From: PKWO01 sp036561005
Lineage (GTDB): Bacteria > Pseudomonadota > Gammaproteobacteria > Burkholderiales > Burkholderiaceae_D
DNA length: 64,000 bases
Assembly (NCBI GenBank): GCA_036561005.1
Contig: DATBQE010000233.1
Coordinates: 1-64,000 of the forward strand
Direction: 5' to 3'
Below the pieces are notes generated by a model. The model saw only the letters and a list, made by a program, of their open reading frames with translations. It did not search any database and was not told the DNA's origin. Below are positions 16,939-25,640 of this stretch, one piece after another (position 1 is the stretch's first letter; the number at the start of each line of letters is the position of its first letter). The position numbers were made by a program, and so were the translations under genes.

Positions 16939-18123
16939 GTGAACAGCAAGGTATATGTGTCGGGCGTCGGCATGATTCCCTTCGCCAAACCGGGTGCCAG
17001 TGCGCCTTATCATGTAATGGGCATGGAGGCCGGCAAGCTGGCCCTGCAGGACGCCGGGCTCGAATTCAAGGACATCGAACAAGCCTATGTCGGCTACGTC
17101 TACGGCGACTCGACCAGCGGGCAAAAAGCCATTTACGCCCTTGGCATGAGCGGCATACCCATCGTCAACGTCAACAACAATTGCTCCACCGGCTCCACGG
17201 CCTTGTTCCTCGCGCGCCAGGCGGTGGCAAGCGGCGCGGCCGATTGCGTGCTGGCCCTTGGCTTCGAGCAAATGAATGCAGGTGCGCTCGGCTCGGTGTT
17301 CCAGGATCGTCCCAGCCCGTTCGACGATTTCGACGCCGTGACCGACAAGTTGGTCGGCAAACCGGAAATTCCGTTGGCATTGCGCTATTTCGGCGGCGCT
17401 GGCCTGTCCCACATGAACAAATACGGCACTGCGCTGGAGACCTTCGCCAAGATTCGCGCCAAGGCCAGCCGCCACGCTGCCAACAACCCCCTTGCGCTGT
17501 TTCGCAAAGTGGTGACGCCAGACGATGTGATGAACGCACCGATGATCTGGCCCGGCGTCATGACGCGTCTCATGGCATGCCCGCCGACCTGCGGCGCGGC
17601 CGCGGCAGTGCTGGTGTCCGAGTCGTTCGCCAAGGCGCGCGGGCTGGACCGGCGCGTGTATATTGCGGCGCAGGCGATGACCACCGACCGCCCCGAAACT
17701 TTCGATTCCGGCGACATGATGCAACTGGTCGGTTACGGCATGGCGCAGGCGGCGGCAAGGCAAGTCTACGACGCCGCCGGCATCGGCCCTGAGGACGTGC
17801 AGGTGGTGGAGTTGCACGACTGTTTCGCGCAGAATGAATTGATCAGTTACGAAGCGCTAGGCTTATGCCCCGAAGGCGGCGCCGAAAAATTCGTCAACGA
17901 TGGCGACAACACCTACGGCGGCAAGGTCGTGACCAACCCGTCCGGCGGCTTGCTGTCCAAGGGCCATCCGCTTGGCGCAACAGGCCTTGCGCAATGCTAC
18001 GAGCTGACGCACCAACTGCGCGGCACTGCGCAGGAGCGCGGCGTCCCGGGTGCGCGCATCGGGCTGCAGCACAATCTCGGCCTGGGCGGCGCCTGCGTGG
18101 TCACAATGTATCGCAACGATTGA
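16939..18123 (+). CDS. SCP2-type thiolase / lipid-transfer protein
   Basis: This is a 394-residue thiolase-fold enzyme of the SCPx/non-specific lipid-transfer branch. It shows VSGVGMIPFAKPGA at the N-terminus, the active-site Cys in VNNNCSTGST (near residue 82), VELHDCFAQNELISYEALGL and the C-terminal GGLLSKGHPLGATGLAQ. Such enzymes cleave 3-ketoacyl-CoA, often with bulky or steroid side chains. The start is GTG at 16939 with AAGGAG upstream. A short-chain dehydrogenase follows after 10 bases, consistent with a beta-oxidation pair. Confidence 0.92.
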   Translation: MNSKVYVSGVGMIPFAKPGASAPYHVMGMEAGKLALQDAGLEFKDIEQAYVGYVYGDSTSGQKAIYALGMSGIPIVNVNNNCSTGSTALFLARQAVASGAADCVLALGFEQMNAGALGSVFQDRPSPFDDFDAVTDKLVGKPEIPLALRYFGGAGLSHMNKYGTALETFAKIRAKASRHAANNPLALFRKVVTPDDVMNAPMIWPGVMTRLMACPPTCGAAAAVLVSESFAKARGLDRRVYIAAQAMTTDRPETFDSGDMMQLVGYGMAQAAARQVYDAAGIGPEDVQVVELHDCFAQNELISYEALGLCPEGGAEKFVNDGDNTYGGKVVTNPSGGLLSKGHPLGATGLAQCYELTHQLRGTAQERGVPGARIGLQHNLGLGGACVVTMYRND

Positions 18124-18133
18124 GGAGAAGAGC

Positions 18134-18970
18134 ATGGCGCAAACGGGCAGATTGACCGGCAAGGTTGCACTGGTTTCCGGCTCCGGACGCGGTATCGGGC
18201 GTTCGATCGCCTTGAAGCTTGCATCCGAAGGGGCGCGCGTCGTGGTCAACGATCTCGACGAAGCGCCGGCGCAGGAGGTGGTGCATGAAATCGAACAGGT
18301 CGGCGGCGCGGCAGTCGTGTGCGCTGGCAATGTCACGGCGCCCGAATTTGGCGAGCGCTTCGTCAAAACTGCGGTCGATCATTTCGGCGGACTCGACATC
18401 ATCGTCAACAATGCCGGTTACACCTGGGACAACGTGATCCAGAAGATGAGCGATGAACAGTGGTACGCCATGATGGACGTGCACCTGACGGCACCGTTTC
18501 GCATCCTGCGCGCCGCGCAGCCCGTGATCCGCGATCTGCACAAGGCCGAAGCGGCGCGCGGTGAACTGGTTTCGCGCAAAATCGTTAACGTATCCTCATT
18601 GGCCGGCACCGGCGGCAATGCCGGCCAGATCAATTATTCCAGCGCCAAGGCGGGCATCATGGGCATGACCATGACATTGGCGAAGGAATGGGGGCGCATG
18701 AACGTGAACGTCAATTGCGTGGCGTTCGGGTTCATCAAGACACGGCTTACGGAGGCCAGCGCCGATGGCGATGCGACGGTCAATATCGCCGGACGCGACA
18801 TCAAGGTCGGTGTCAACCCCGGCTTGATGGCCATGGTCGAACGCCAGATACCGCTGGGCCGCACCGGCACACCTGAGGAAGCGGCAGGTGCGGTGTATCT
18901 TCTCTGCACGCCGGAATCGGATTATATCAGCGGGCAGACGGTGATTTGCGGCGGCGGTCTGATCGCATAG
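18134..18970 (+). CDS. Short-chain dehydrogenase/reductase (3-hydroxyacyl-CoA dehydrogenase or FabG-like)
   Basis: This 278-residue Rossmann enzyme has the nucleotide motif VSGSGRGIGRSIALKLASEG (TGxxxGxG type), DIIVNNAGYTWDN and the catalytic Ser/Tyr/Lys set in VNVSSLAG and INYSSAKAGIMGM. A VYLLCTPESDYISGQTV stretch near the C-terminus is typical of classical SDRs. The ATG at 18134 is preceded by GAGGAGAAG. It likely oxidises or reduces the 3-hydroxy/3-keto intermediate for the upstream thiolase. Confidence 0.92.
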   Translation: MAQTGRLTGKVALVSGSGRGIGRSIALKLASEGARVVVNDLDEAPAQEVVHEIEQVGGAAVVCAGNVTAPEFGERFVKTAVDHFGGLDIIVNNAGYTWDNVIQKMSDEQWYAMMDVHLTAPFRILRAAQPVIRDLHKAEAARGELVSRKIVNVSSLAGTGGNAGQINYSSAKAGIMGMTMTLAKEWGRMNVNVNCVAFGFIKTRLTEASADGDATVNIAGRDIKVGVNPGLMAMVERQIPLGRTGTPEEAAGAVYLLCTPESDYISGQTVICGGGLIA

Positions 18971-18989
18971 TTTCGGCGGAGGGTGAAAA

Positions 18990-19457
18990 ATGCGTAGCAT
19001 ATTTGTAGGAAGTACCTTGTTGCTTGCTTCACTTCTGGCCCATGCCGTCGATACACGCATTGACCCAGGTATCGCGAAATTCAATCAGGCGTTGACCGAC
19101 GCCACCACGCGCATGGACAACGCCGCCGCCATGGCCTTGTGGGATGACGACGGCATCAGCCTGCTGCCCGGCACCGCGCCCATCGTCGGCAAGAAGGCGA
19201 TCAGTGAATTCATGGATGGTGTGACCAAACAATTGGTTGGCGCACATATGCAGCATTTCGAGATGCAATGCCGCGACATTGCGGTGTCAGGAAACTGGGC
19301 TACGGAGTGGTGCCATGAGCACCAGATTGTGGAATTAGGCGGCGGCAAGCCACCGTTCGATGGGCAAGGCAACATGCTGCTGGTGCTGCATCGCGATGGT
19401 CAGGGGCATTGGCGCTTGAAACGCGAGATGTGGAATCAGGCGCCGGACAGGCCGTGA
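18990..19457 (+). CDS. Exported SnoaL/NTF2-like protein (DUF4440 type)
   Basis: This 155-residue protein has a signal peptide (MRSIFVGSTLLLASLLAHAV) and an NTF2-like cone fold (FNQALTDATTRMDNAAAMALWDDDGISLLPGTAPIVGKKAISEFM; then GNMLLVLHRDGQGHWRLKREMWN). DUF4440 proteins are often associated with small hydrophobic ligands. It sits 19 bases after the SDR gene and likely shares its transcript. The substrate is unknown. Confidence 0.82.
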   Translation: MRSIFVGSTLLLASLLAHAVDTRIDPGIAKFNQALTDATTRMDNAAAMALWDDDGISLLPGTAPIVGKKAISEFMDGVTKQLVGAHMQHFEMQCRDIAVSGNWATEWCHEHQIVELGGGKPPFDGQGNMLLVLHRDGQGHWRLKREMWNQAPDRP

Positions 19458-19496
19458 ACAAAATACACACGTCGAACGTTGACGCGTCTGAATGTG

Positions 19497-19561
19497 TTGT
19501 AGGCTGGGACGCGTCCCAGCATTTGTCGGCATTGATTGCTGAGACACGTCCCAGCCTACAA
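19497..19561. repeat. REP-like inverted repeat, possible bidirectional terminator
   Basis: TTGTAGGCTGGGACG (19497-19511) and CGTCCCAGCCTACAA (19547-19561) are perfect 15-bp inverted arms. The left arm runs into a GGGACGCGTCCC palindrome at 19506-19517. It lies between two convergent genes, 39 bases after one and 5 bases before the other. The composition resembles dispersed intergenic repeats in proteobacterial genomes; copy number cannot be judged from one window. Confidence 0.6.
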
Positions 19562-19566
19562 AATCT

Positions 19567-20973
19567 TCAAATTACCTTGCCGGGATTCATCAGGTTACGC
19601 GGGTCCAGCGCGCGCTTGATCGCACGCATCATGTTGATCTCGACCTCGCTCTTGTAGCGCAATATTTCCGCACGCTTCAATGCGCCCAAGCCGTGCTCTG
19701 CTGAAATCGAACCATCGAAGCGGTCCACGCTGTCGTGCACCACGCGGTTCACTTCTTCCTGGCGCGCGATGAATTCCACGTCCGAAGCATGTTCCGGCGG
19801 CGAGACGTTGTAATGCAGGTTGCCGTCACCGAGGTGGCCGAAGGTCACCATGCGGCAGCCGGGGAAGGCATCCTGTAGCAGCACGTCTGTGACGCGGATG
19901 AACTCGCCGATTCGTGCGATGGGAATAGAGATGTCGTGTTTGACGTTCTTTCCTTCTTCCGCCTGCGCCAGCGGAATGTGTTCGCGCAGATTCCACAGGG
20001 CTTTCGATTGGGCTATCGAGGAAGCCAACACCGCGTCGACGATGATTTCCTGCTCCAGCGCTGCTTCAACCAGCTTTTCCAGCATTGCGCTTGCGTGTTC
20101 TTCCGATTCGCTGTCCGACAATTCCAGCAGCACATACTGCGGATGGTCTTCCTGGAACGGCAGGCGCATCTGGGGGTAGTGCTTGGTCACCAGTTGCAGG
20201 CAGAACGACGACATCAACTCAAAACCGGTCAGGCCGGCGCCGCACAAGGTCTGCGCCAAAGTCAGCAACTGCAGGGCACGGTCGGGCGAGGGCAGGGCGA
20301 GCAACGCAGTCAGCTCTGCCTTCGGCTGCGGAAACAGCTTGAGCACGGCAGCGGTGATGATGCCCAGCGTGCCTTCCGCGCCGATGAACAGGTCGCGCAA
20401 GTCGTAACCGGTGTTGTCCTTGCGCAAACCGCGCAAGCCGCTCCATACTTCGCCCTGTGGCGTGACGACTTCGAGGCCGAGGCACAACTCGCGTGTATTG
20501 CCGTAACGCAGAACTGCAGTGCCGCCGGCATTGGTCGAGAGATTGCCGCCGATGGTGCAACTGCCTTCGGCAGCCAGCGACAGCGGAAACAGGCGCGCGG
20601 CTTCCTGCGCGGCGTTTTGAATATTCTCCAGGATGCAGCCCGCTTCAACCGTCATCGTATTGTTCACCGTATCGATGGCGCGAATGCGATTCATGCGCTG
20701 CAACGACAGCACAATCGCTGCACCGCTCTCATCGGGCACGCTGCCCAGCACCAGCCCGGTATTGCCGCCTTGCGGCACGACCGGCACCGCGTGTTCATTG
20801 CACAGCTTGACGATGGCGGCGACTTCTCCGGTCGAGCCCGGCTTGACCACCGCCAGCGCGTTGCCGGTGAAACGTTGGCGCCAATCGGTGAGGTAGGACG
20901 CCATGTCGACGGCGTCGGTGATGACGTAATTGGCGCCGATGGCGGCGCGGCATTGTTCGAGAAACGTGTTCAT
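19567..20973 (-). CDS. FAD-linked 2-hydroxyacid dehydrogenase (GlcD / D-lactate dehydrogenase type)
   Basis: This 468-residue flavoprotein has the FAD_binding_4 domain (VVKPGSTGEVAAIVKLCNEHAVPVVPQGGNTGLVLG; GGNLSTNAGGTAVLRYGNTRELCLGLEVV) and a C-terminal FAD-oxidase domain (GHLGDGNLHYNVSPPEH; ISAEHGLGALKRAEI). It would oxidise D-lactate, glycolate or D-2-hydroxyglutarate. Its ATG overlaps the end of the DUF2069 gene, and wrbA overlaps that gene in turn, so the three form one operon. The glcE/glcF partners are absent, which argues for a stand-alone enzyme. Confidence 0.92.
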   Translation of the reverse strand: MNTFLEQCRAAIGANYVITDAVDMASYLTDWRQRFTGNALAVVKPGSTGEVAAIVKLCNEHAVPVVPQGGNTGLVLGSVPDESGAAIVLSLQRMNRIRAIDTVNNTMTVEAGCILENIQNAAQEAARLFPLSLAAEGSCTIGGNLSTNAGGTAVLRYGNTRELCLGLEVVTPQGEVWSGLRGLRKDNTGYDLRDLFIGAEGTLGIITAAVLKLFPQPKAELTALLALPSPDRALQLLTLAQTLCGAGLTGFELMSSFCLQLVTKHYPQMRLPFQEDHPQYVLLELSDSESEEHASAMLEKLVEAALEQEIIVDAVLASSIAQSKALWNLREHIPLAQAEEGKNVKHDISIPIARIGEFIRVTDVLLQDAFPGCRMVTFGHLGDGNLHYNVSPPEHASDVEFIARQEEVNRVVHDSVDRFDGSISAEHGLGALKRAEILRYKSEVEINMMRAIKRALDPRNLMNPGKVI

Positions 20974-21362
20974 TTCGATGCTTTGTCTATGGCTTGTTTG
21001 GCGAGCTGTTTGGCCGCGCGCTTGTAGGGGCGCAGGTAGGCAAGCACGCAGAAGAAATACAGGCAGGTCAGCGCGACTTCAATCCAGCCGAGCGTCGCGG
21101 AGAATCCCTGGTCACTGGTGCCGCGCACCAGCCCTTCCATGAAATACAGCAGGATCAGCATCGACGACCACTGCATCGTATAGACGTCGCGCTTGAGCAC
21201 GCCGACCAGAGGCAGCAATAACGGCAAGACCTTCAACACCAGCCAGGAACCGCCGGGGCGCAGCGGAGCGAGCACCAATTCCCACGCGACACAGAGCGCG
21301 ATCAAAACCAGCAGGCTCGCTACCGCACCGCGATGAAACATGGCGGCCTTGTCAGTTTTCAT
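20970..21362 (-). CDS. DUF2069 inner membrane protein
   Basis: This 130-residue protein has four TM segments (ASLLVLIALCVAWELVLAP; WLVLKVLPLLLPLVGV; SSMLILLYFMEGLVR; EVALTCLYFFCVLAYL) and the DUF2069 pattern LKRDVYTMQWSSMLILLYF. It overlaps wrbA by 11 bases and the oxidase start by 4 bases. The wrbA / DUF2069 arrangement is common in proteobacteria; the role of DUF2069 is unknown. Confidence 0.9.
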   Translation of the reverse strand: MKTDKAAMFHRGAVASLLVLIALCVAWELVLAPLRPGGSWLVLKVLPLLLPLVGVLKRDVYTMQWSSMLILLYFMEGLVRGTSDQGFSATLGWIEVALTCLYFFCVLAYLRPYKRAAKQLAKQAIDKASK

Positions 21363-21969
21363 GGTGTCCTTGTAATTTCACGGCCGTTTGCGCCAGACGG
21401 CGGCCCAGAGCAATGCTCAGGTTGCGGGTTGCCTCGGTAATGGCCAGATTGCCGTTGACCCCTGCCCAATGGCTCGCGCCGTAAGGCGTGCCGCCACTGG
21501 CAGTGGTCATCAAATCCGGCTCGGTGTACGGCAGACCCAGGATCAGCATGCCGTGATGCAGCAGTGGCAGCATCATCGACAACAAGGTCGATTCCTGTCC
21601 ACCGTGCAGGCTGCCTGTGGACGTGAACACGCAAGCCGGCTTGCCCGCCAAGGCACCGGCCAGCCATTCGGTTGCCGTACCGTCCCAGAAATATTTCATG
21701 GCCGATGCCATGTTGCCGAACCGGGTGGGGGAGCCGAGCGCCAAGCCGTCACATTGAGCAAGGTCGCTCAGTTCGACGTAAGGCGGGCCGGATTCAGGGA
21801 TGTCGGGCGCAGTCGCTTCGCACGTGGCCGATATGGCCGGTACTGTACGCAAGCGCGCCTCGCATCCGACCACGCTTTCCACCCCTTGGGCGATTTGCTC
21901 GGCCAATTTGCGCGTGGCGCCATGGCGCGAATAATATAAAACCAATATTGTCAGCTTGCGTTGATTCAT
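21352..21969 (-). CDS. wrbA: NAD(P)H:quinone oxidoreductase, WrbA type
   Basis: This is a 205-residue flavodoxin-like protein that binds FMN and reduces quinones by two electrons. The FMN phosphate loop is YYSRHGATRKLAEQIAQG near the N-terminus. GLALGSPTRFGNMASAMKYFWDGT and KPACVFTSTGSLHGGQESTL are WrbA signatures. Length fits the family. It is divergent from the YihY gene, with 88 bases between the starts. Confidence 0.93.
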   Translation of the reverse strand: MNQRKLTILVLYYSRHGATRKLAEQIAQGVESVVGCEARLRTVPAISATCEATAPDIPESGPPYVELSDLAQCDGLALGSPTRFGNMASAMKYFWDGTATEWLAGALAGKPACVFTSTGSLHGGQESTLLSMMLPLLHHGMLILGLPYTEPDLMTTASGGTPYGASHWAGVNGNLAITEATRNLSIALGRRLAQTAVKLQGHHEN

Positions 21970-22057
21970 ACTTGTTATTATAGAATGCTTTGCTCATTGC
22001 AATCGAATTTGGACCGTTGATACCAGTTAGCGAACTGAAACCCAGAACCTGAACCCG

Positions 22058-23335
22058 ATGCCTTTCATTCAATTGTCAACCAATCAAGGAAAAAGCTGGT
22101 CCCGCCTGCTGGATCTACTTCGCTTCGCCTGGCGCCGCCTGGAAGAGGAGCGCTTGCCGCAAGTGGCCGGCAGCTTGACGTTTAATACCGTCCTGGCAGT
22201 CGTGCCATTCCTCACGATAGCCCTGGCCATCTTCACAACTTTTCCGATCTTCGACACCTTTCGCAATGCGCTGCAGGCTTACCTGATCCAAAGCCTGATA
22301 CCGCATACGATTTCATCGACCATCAACGACTACCTCGGCATGTTCGCATCGAAGGCCAGCCGCATGTCGGCGGTCGGCGCGATTGCCCTGTTGCTGACTA
22401 CGGCCGCCACCATGGCCCTGATTGACCGTACCTTCAACGACATCTGGCGCGTCAAGACCAAGCGCTCCTGGGTCAAGAGCGTGGCCGCCTATTGGACCAT
22501 CGTCACGCTTGGACCTTTGCTGATCGGCGTCTCCATCACCGTCACCTCGAATCTCTTGCGTGCCACCGACTGGGTGGTCATGAACCTGCCCTTCCTCAGC
22601 GCGTTTTTCTATACGGGCATATCGGTAGCGCTCACCACGGCCGCGTTCGGGTTGATGTACACCGTCATCCCCAATCGCTTTGTCGATTGGCGCGATGCAG
22701 GCTGGGGTGGTTTTTTTGCGGCCGTGGCGTTTGAAGTCGCCAAGCGCCTGTTCGCCGTTTTCATATCGCACTTTTCCAGTTACACCATGATTTACGGCGC
22801 GCTTGCCGCGATTCCGATCTTCCTGATCTGGATCTACGTGTCGTGGTTCATCATCCTCGTCTGCGCCGTGATTGTTGCTGCCTTGCCGGTGGTGAAATAC
22901 GAGCGCTGGTGGCACGTCCCTTCGCCCGGCAGCGCCTTCGTCGATGCCATGGCGGTTTTAGGCGTGTTGGTGGAGGCGCGTGTGAGCGGCGCAACGTCCG
23001 CAACCGATGCATCGCTCATCCGCTCCCGTACACGTCTCGGCTTCGACGAATCCGAGAACCTGCTCGACACCATGCTCGACGCCGGCTGGGTCGGCCGCAT
23101 CAAGAGCGAATTGCCGACCAAATCAAAATGGACCAAGCGTCATACCGAGGGCATGGATAGCTGGACCTTGCTGGTGAACCCGGACATGTTGAAAGTGGCC
23201 GACGTGTATCGCCTGTTTGTCTTCAGCACGGCAGGCAATCCTGCCTTGGCTCAGCAGGTTGAGCATGCTGTCGAGCAGGGATTGGACCAGACTCTCACTG
23301 ACCATTTCAAGCCTCGCATTCAGGCATCCAATTGA
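22058..23335 (+). CDS. YihY/BrkB-family inner membrane protein (UPF0761)
   Basis: This 425-residue protein has the YihY core: RLEEERLPQVAGSLTFNTVLAVVPFLTIALAIF at the start, six TM segments and YGALAAIPIFLIWIYVSWFIILVCAVI. The C-terminal 140 residues are soluble and look like the winged-helix extension seen in betaproteobacterial members (FDESENLLDTMLDAGWVGRI). The family has no settled biochemical role despite the old RNase BN label. Confidence 0.92.
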   Translation: MPFIQLSTNQGKSWSRLLDLLRFAWRRLEEERLPQVAGSLTFNTVLAVVPFLTIALAIFTTFPIFDTFRNALQAYLIQSLIPHTISSTINDYLGMFASKASRMSAVGAIALLLTTAATMALIDRTFNDIWRVKTKRSWVKSVAAYWTIVTLGPLLIGVSITVTSNLLRATDWVVMNLPFLSAFFYTGISVALTTAAFGLMYTVIPNRFVDWRDAGWGGFFAAVAFEVAKRLFAVFISHFSSYTMIYGALAAIPIFLIWIYVSWFIILVCAVIVAALPVVKYERWWHVPSPGSAFVDAMAVLGVLVEARVSGATSATDASLIRSRTRLGFDESENLLDTMLDAGWVGRIKSELPTKSKWTKRHTEGMDSWTLLVNPDMLKVADVYRLFVFSTAGNPALAQQVEHAVEQGLDQTLTDHFKPRIQASN

Positions 23336-23471
23336 GCCGGTGTACGAGATTTCCGCTGCGCAAAGCAGGCAATTTTCAGTATGCAAAACCCAGCAATATC
23401 GGCGCCGGTGGCCGCGCGAGTGCTGCGCGTGCCATCAGATAATTTAAGAGATTTTGTGGAAACGAATTGAG

Positions 23472-23897
23472 ATGTTGAAACTTGAGATGTTGAACTGGAA
23501 AGCCGTATTCCTCGGCGCAATTGCCGATTTTGTGGGTACAATTTTTGTGACGATTTTGGTGGGTCAGGCTTGGGTCGGGGCCTTGCAACTCGGCGGTGCA
23601 AGTGGCGACAGCGCGCGTGAAATGACGTCGAACAGCCACCTGTTTCTCGCAATTTGCGTCACCATTGGATGGTATTTTGATTACCTGGCAGGAAGGATTG
23701 CCGCATCTCTGGCAGAGGACCGAGGCGCGCTACACGGCGTGGCTGCCGTTGTGCCGGGCGTGGTGTTCGGCCTGTTCGAGGCAGTCAGTGCCGCTTCGCC
23801 TGAGTTTCCGCTCTGGTTCGATATTGCACTCTGCCTGGCGTCCATCGGCTTTGGGTACTATGGCGGCAGTAGAGGCAAGCCGATCAAGAAGTCGTGA
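23472..23897 (+). CDS. Inner membrane protein of unknown function
   Basis: This 141-residue protein has four hydrophobic segments (AVFLGAIADFVGTIFVTILVG; LFLAICVTIGWYFDYLAG; GVAAVVPGVVFGLFEAV; IALCLASIGFGYYGG) and a basic C-terminus. The start could be 23472 or the ATG at 23487. No family is recognised. Confidence 0.65.
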   Translation: MLKLEMLNWKAVFLGAIADFVGTIFVTILVGQAWVGALQLGGASGDSAREMTSNSHLFLAICVTIGWYFDYLAGRIAASLAEDRGALHGVAAVVPGVVFGLFEAVSAASPEFPLWFDIALCLASIGFGYYGGSRGKPIKKS

Positions 23898-23973
23898 TTG
23901 GCGCCTCGTTACGAAAACTCGGGTAACTTCCCAATCGTCTCGCGTTCTTTATTGATGCCGGCGATCCGCAGCG

Positions 23974-24291
23974 CTAGAACGACACGACTCCCGTCAGCAT
24001 TTGCCAATACATCACCCAATCGCCCATGAGTGAAAAGAACGGTTGGCGAAACGTCGCCGGCCGGTTTTTTTCGAATACAAAGTGGCCGATCCAGGCGAAG
24101 CCGTAACCGCTTAGCAATGCTCCAAGCAGCCACCAAGCGTTCGCTGTCAAAACCAGAGCGGCGAGACACGCCAGTGCAAGCGTGGAGCCGACAAAATGCA
24201 ATTCACGGCACATGCGGTTCGAGTGCTGGCTCAGATAGAAGGGGTAAAACTCGGCAAAGCTTTGATGCTTCTTCCCAACCGTGGTCGTCAT
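23974..24291 (-). CDS. DUF962 / Mpo1-like membrane protein
   Basis: This 105-residue protein matches the Mpo1/YGL010w family: FAEFYPFYLSQHSNRMCRELHFVGSTLAL, then GYGFAWIGHFVFEKNRPATF and SLMGDWVMYWQMLTG. The conserved His residues in HSNR, HFVG and GHFVFEKN are thought to bind iron. In yeast, Mpo1 is a dioxygenase for alpha-oxidation of 2-hydroxy fatty acids; in bacteria the role is inferred. Confidence 0.9.
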   Translation of the reverse strand: MTTTVGKKHQSFAEFYPFYLSQHSNRMCRELHFVGSTLALACLAALVLTANAWWLLGALLSGYGFAWIGHFVFEKNRPATFRQPFFSLMGDWVMYWQMLTGVVSF

Positions 24292-24382
24292 GTTACGCTC
24301 CGCGCAGTTGCCATACCGACAGATTAGTCCGGCTTTTTGGCGGATGCAACCGGAAAGTCGTCAAGGCGCACTTGTCGCCCAA

Positions 24383-24410
24383 CAATCTCCAATCGCCAAT
24401 CGCCAATCGC
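24383..24410. repeat. Tandem heptamer repeat upstream of modA
   Basis: Four consecutive heptamers occur here: CAATCTC followed by three copies of CAATCGC. They end 56 bases before the modA ATG. This is a simple sequence repeat; a regulatory effect is possible but unsupported. Confidence 0.6.
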
Positions 24411-24466
24411 GTCCGAAGTTGGCCAACTGCTATGATATCGTTTGCCGACCAACTGAAGCCTGCCCC

Positions 24467-25222
24467 ATGAATGCAAAAAACCTTTCGATCATTGCCATCT
24501 TGCTCGCGTTGGCCACACCGGCATTGGCCGATACCGTCAGCGTCGCGATAGCAGCCAGCGCGCAGTACGTATTCGAGGATTTGAAGACAGAGTTCAAGAA
24601 AGAAAGCGGCCACGACCTGACGGCCAGCTTCAATTCTTCCGGCAAGTTCGCTACGCAAATCATGAGCGGCGCGCCCTACGATGTGTTCCTGTCGGCCGAT
24701 ATGGAATTCCCCGAGAAAGTCTATCAGGCCGGGTTTGCTACGGCTGCGCCGCGGGTTTATGCCTATGGTGCCCTGGTCGTCTGGAGCATGAAGAACGTCG
24801 ACCTGCGCACTTGGCGGAGCCCGTTTGCCGACGCTGCTTTGGGCAAGGTTGCCGTGGCCAACCCGCAGACCGCGCCATATGGCCGCGAGACGATGAAAGT
24901 GCTGGCCGGCGCCAAGCTGGACCAGTCCCTGCAGCCCAAGCTGGTATATGGCGAAAGCATTGCCCAGACCAACCAATACATTTTTTCCGGTATCGCCGAC
25001 GCCGGCTTCACGGCGAAATCCATCGTGCTGTCGCCGGAAATGCAGGGCAAGGGCCGGTGGATTGAAGTACCAAAGGAATTGTATTCGCCGATTGCGCAAG
25101 GTGCTGTCCTGCTCAAACACGGGGTTGATGCAAATTCCAAGGCGTCCCGCCAGTTTTACGATTTCCTCTATTCGGCCAAGGCGCGCGCCATTTTCGAGCG
25201 CTTCGGTTACCTCTTGCCATGA
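24467..25222 (+). CDS. modA: Molybdate ABC transporter, periplasmic binding protein
   Basis: This 251-residue protein has a signal peptide (MNAKNLSIIAILLALATPAL) and the ModA fold: VSVAIAASAQYVFEDLKTEF, ASFNSSGKFATQIMSGAPYDVFLSADMEFP and GKVAVANPQTAPYGRETMKVL. The Ser/Tyr residues in these segments bind the oxyanion. It captures molybdate or tungstate and delivers it to ModBC. I chose the ATG at 24467, which gives the signal peptide at the N-terminus. The TOBE gene follows after 7 bases. Confidence 0.93.
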   Translation: MNAKNLSIIAILLALATPALADTVSVAIAASAQYVFEDLKTEFKKESGHDLTASFNSSGKFATQIMSGAPYDVFLSADMEFPEKVYQAGFATAAPRVYAYGALVVWSMKNVDLRTWRSPFADAALGKVAVANPQTAPYGRETMKVLAGAKLDQSLQPKLVYGESIAQTNQYIFSGIADAGFTAKSIVLSPEMQGKGRWIEVPKELYSPIAQGAVLLKHGVDANSKASRQFYDFLYSAKARAIFERFGYLLP

Positions 25223-25229
25223 ACCAGCG

Positions 25230-25640
25230 ATGAATCGATTATCGGGCCATATCGCTGCGATTGCTGTCGAAGGCAGCATCGCCCTGGTCGACGTCGCGGT
25301 CGGAACCCGCCTTTACACGGCCATGCTCCTGGGAGCCGGCGCGGACGATCAGGTGTGGCGGCCAGGGGCAGCCGTCACGCTGGTGTTCAAGGAAACCGAA
25401 GTGGCGCTGGCCAGGAACTTGAGCGGCGCAATCAGCTTGCGCAACCGCCTGCAGGGCATTGTCAGCGCGATTGAGAAAGGACGTTTGCTGAGCCGCGTCA
25501 TCTTCACGGTGGATGGGATGCCTGTTTCCTCGGTCATTACCACGCGCTCGCTGGATGGCCTGCAATTGGAAGTCGGCGCCGCGGTGGAGGGCCTGGTGAA
25601 ATCCAACGAGATGAGCGTGGTCCTGGAGGGGGGAGTATGA
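25230..25640 (+). CDS. Molybdate-binding TOBE (Mop-like) protein
   Basis: This 136-residue protein has two TOBE/Mop units: NRLSGHIAAIAVEGSIALVDVAVG...WRPGAAVTLVFKETEVALARNL, then SLRNRLQGIVSAIEKGRLLSRVIFTVDG...LEVGAAVEGLVKSNEMSVVLEG. Di-Mop proteins store molybdate or supply it to regulators. It lies between modA and modB, and its stop overlaps the modB start, so it belongs to the uptake operon. No ModE-type HTH is attached. Confidence 0.88.
   Translation: MNRLSGHIAAIAVEGSIALVDVAVGTRLYTAMLLGAGADDQVWRPGAAVTLVFKETEVALARNLSGAISLRNRLQGIVSAIEKGRLLSRVIFTVDGMPVSSVITTRSLDGLQLEVGAAVEGLVKSNEMSVVLEGGV

Noticed and set aside
19936..21027. 363-residue frame opposite the FAD oxidase
   Set aside because: Antisense shadow without start signals or domains.
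24292..24466. Molybdenum-cofactor riboswitch or ModE operator before modA
   Set aside because: I could not identify the conserved Moco RNA core or the ModE palindrome; only a heptamer repeat is present.
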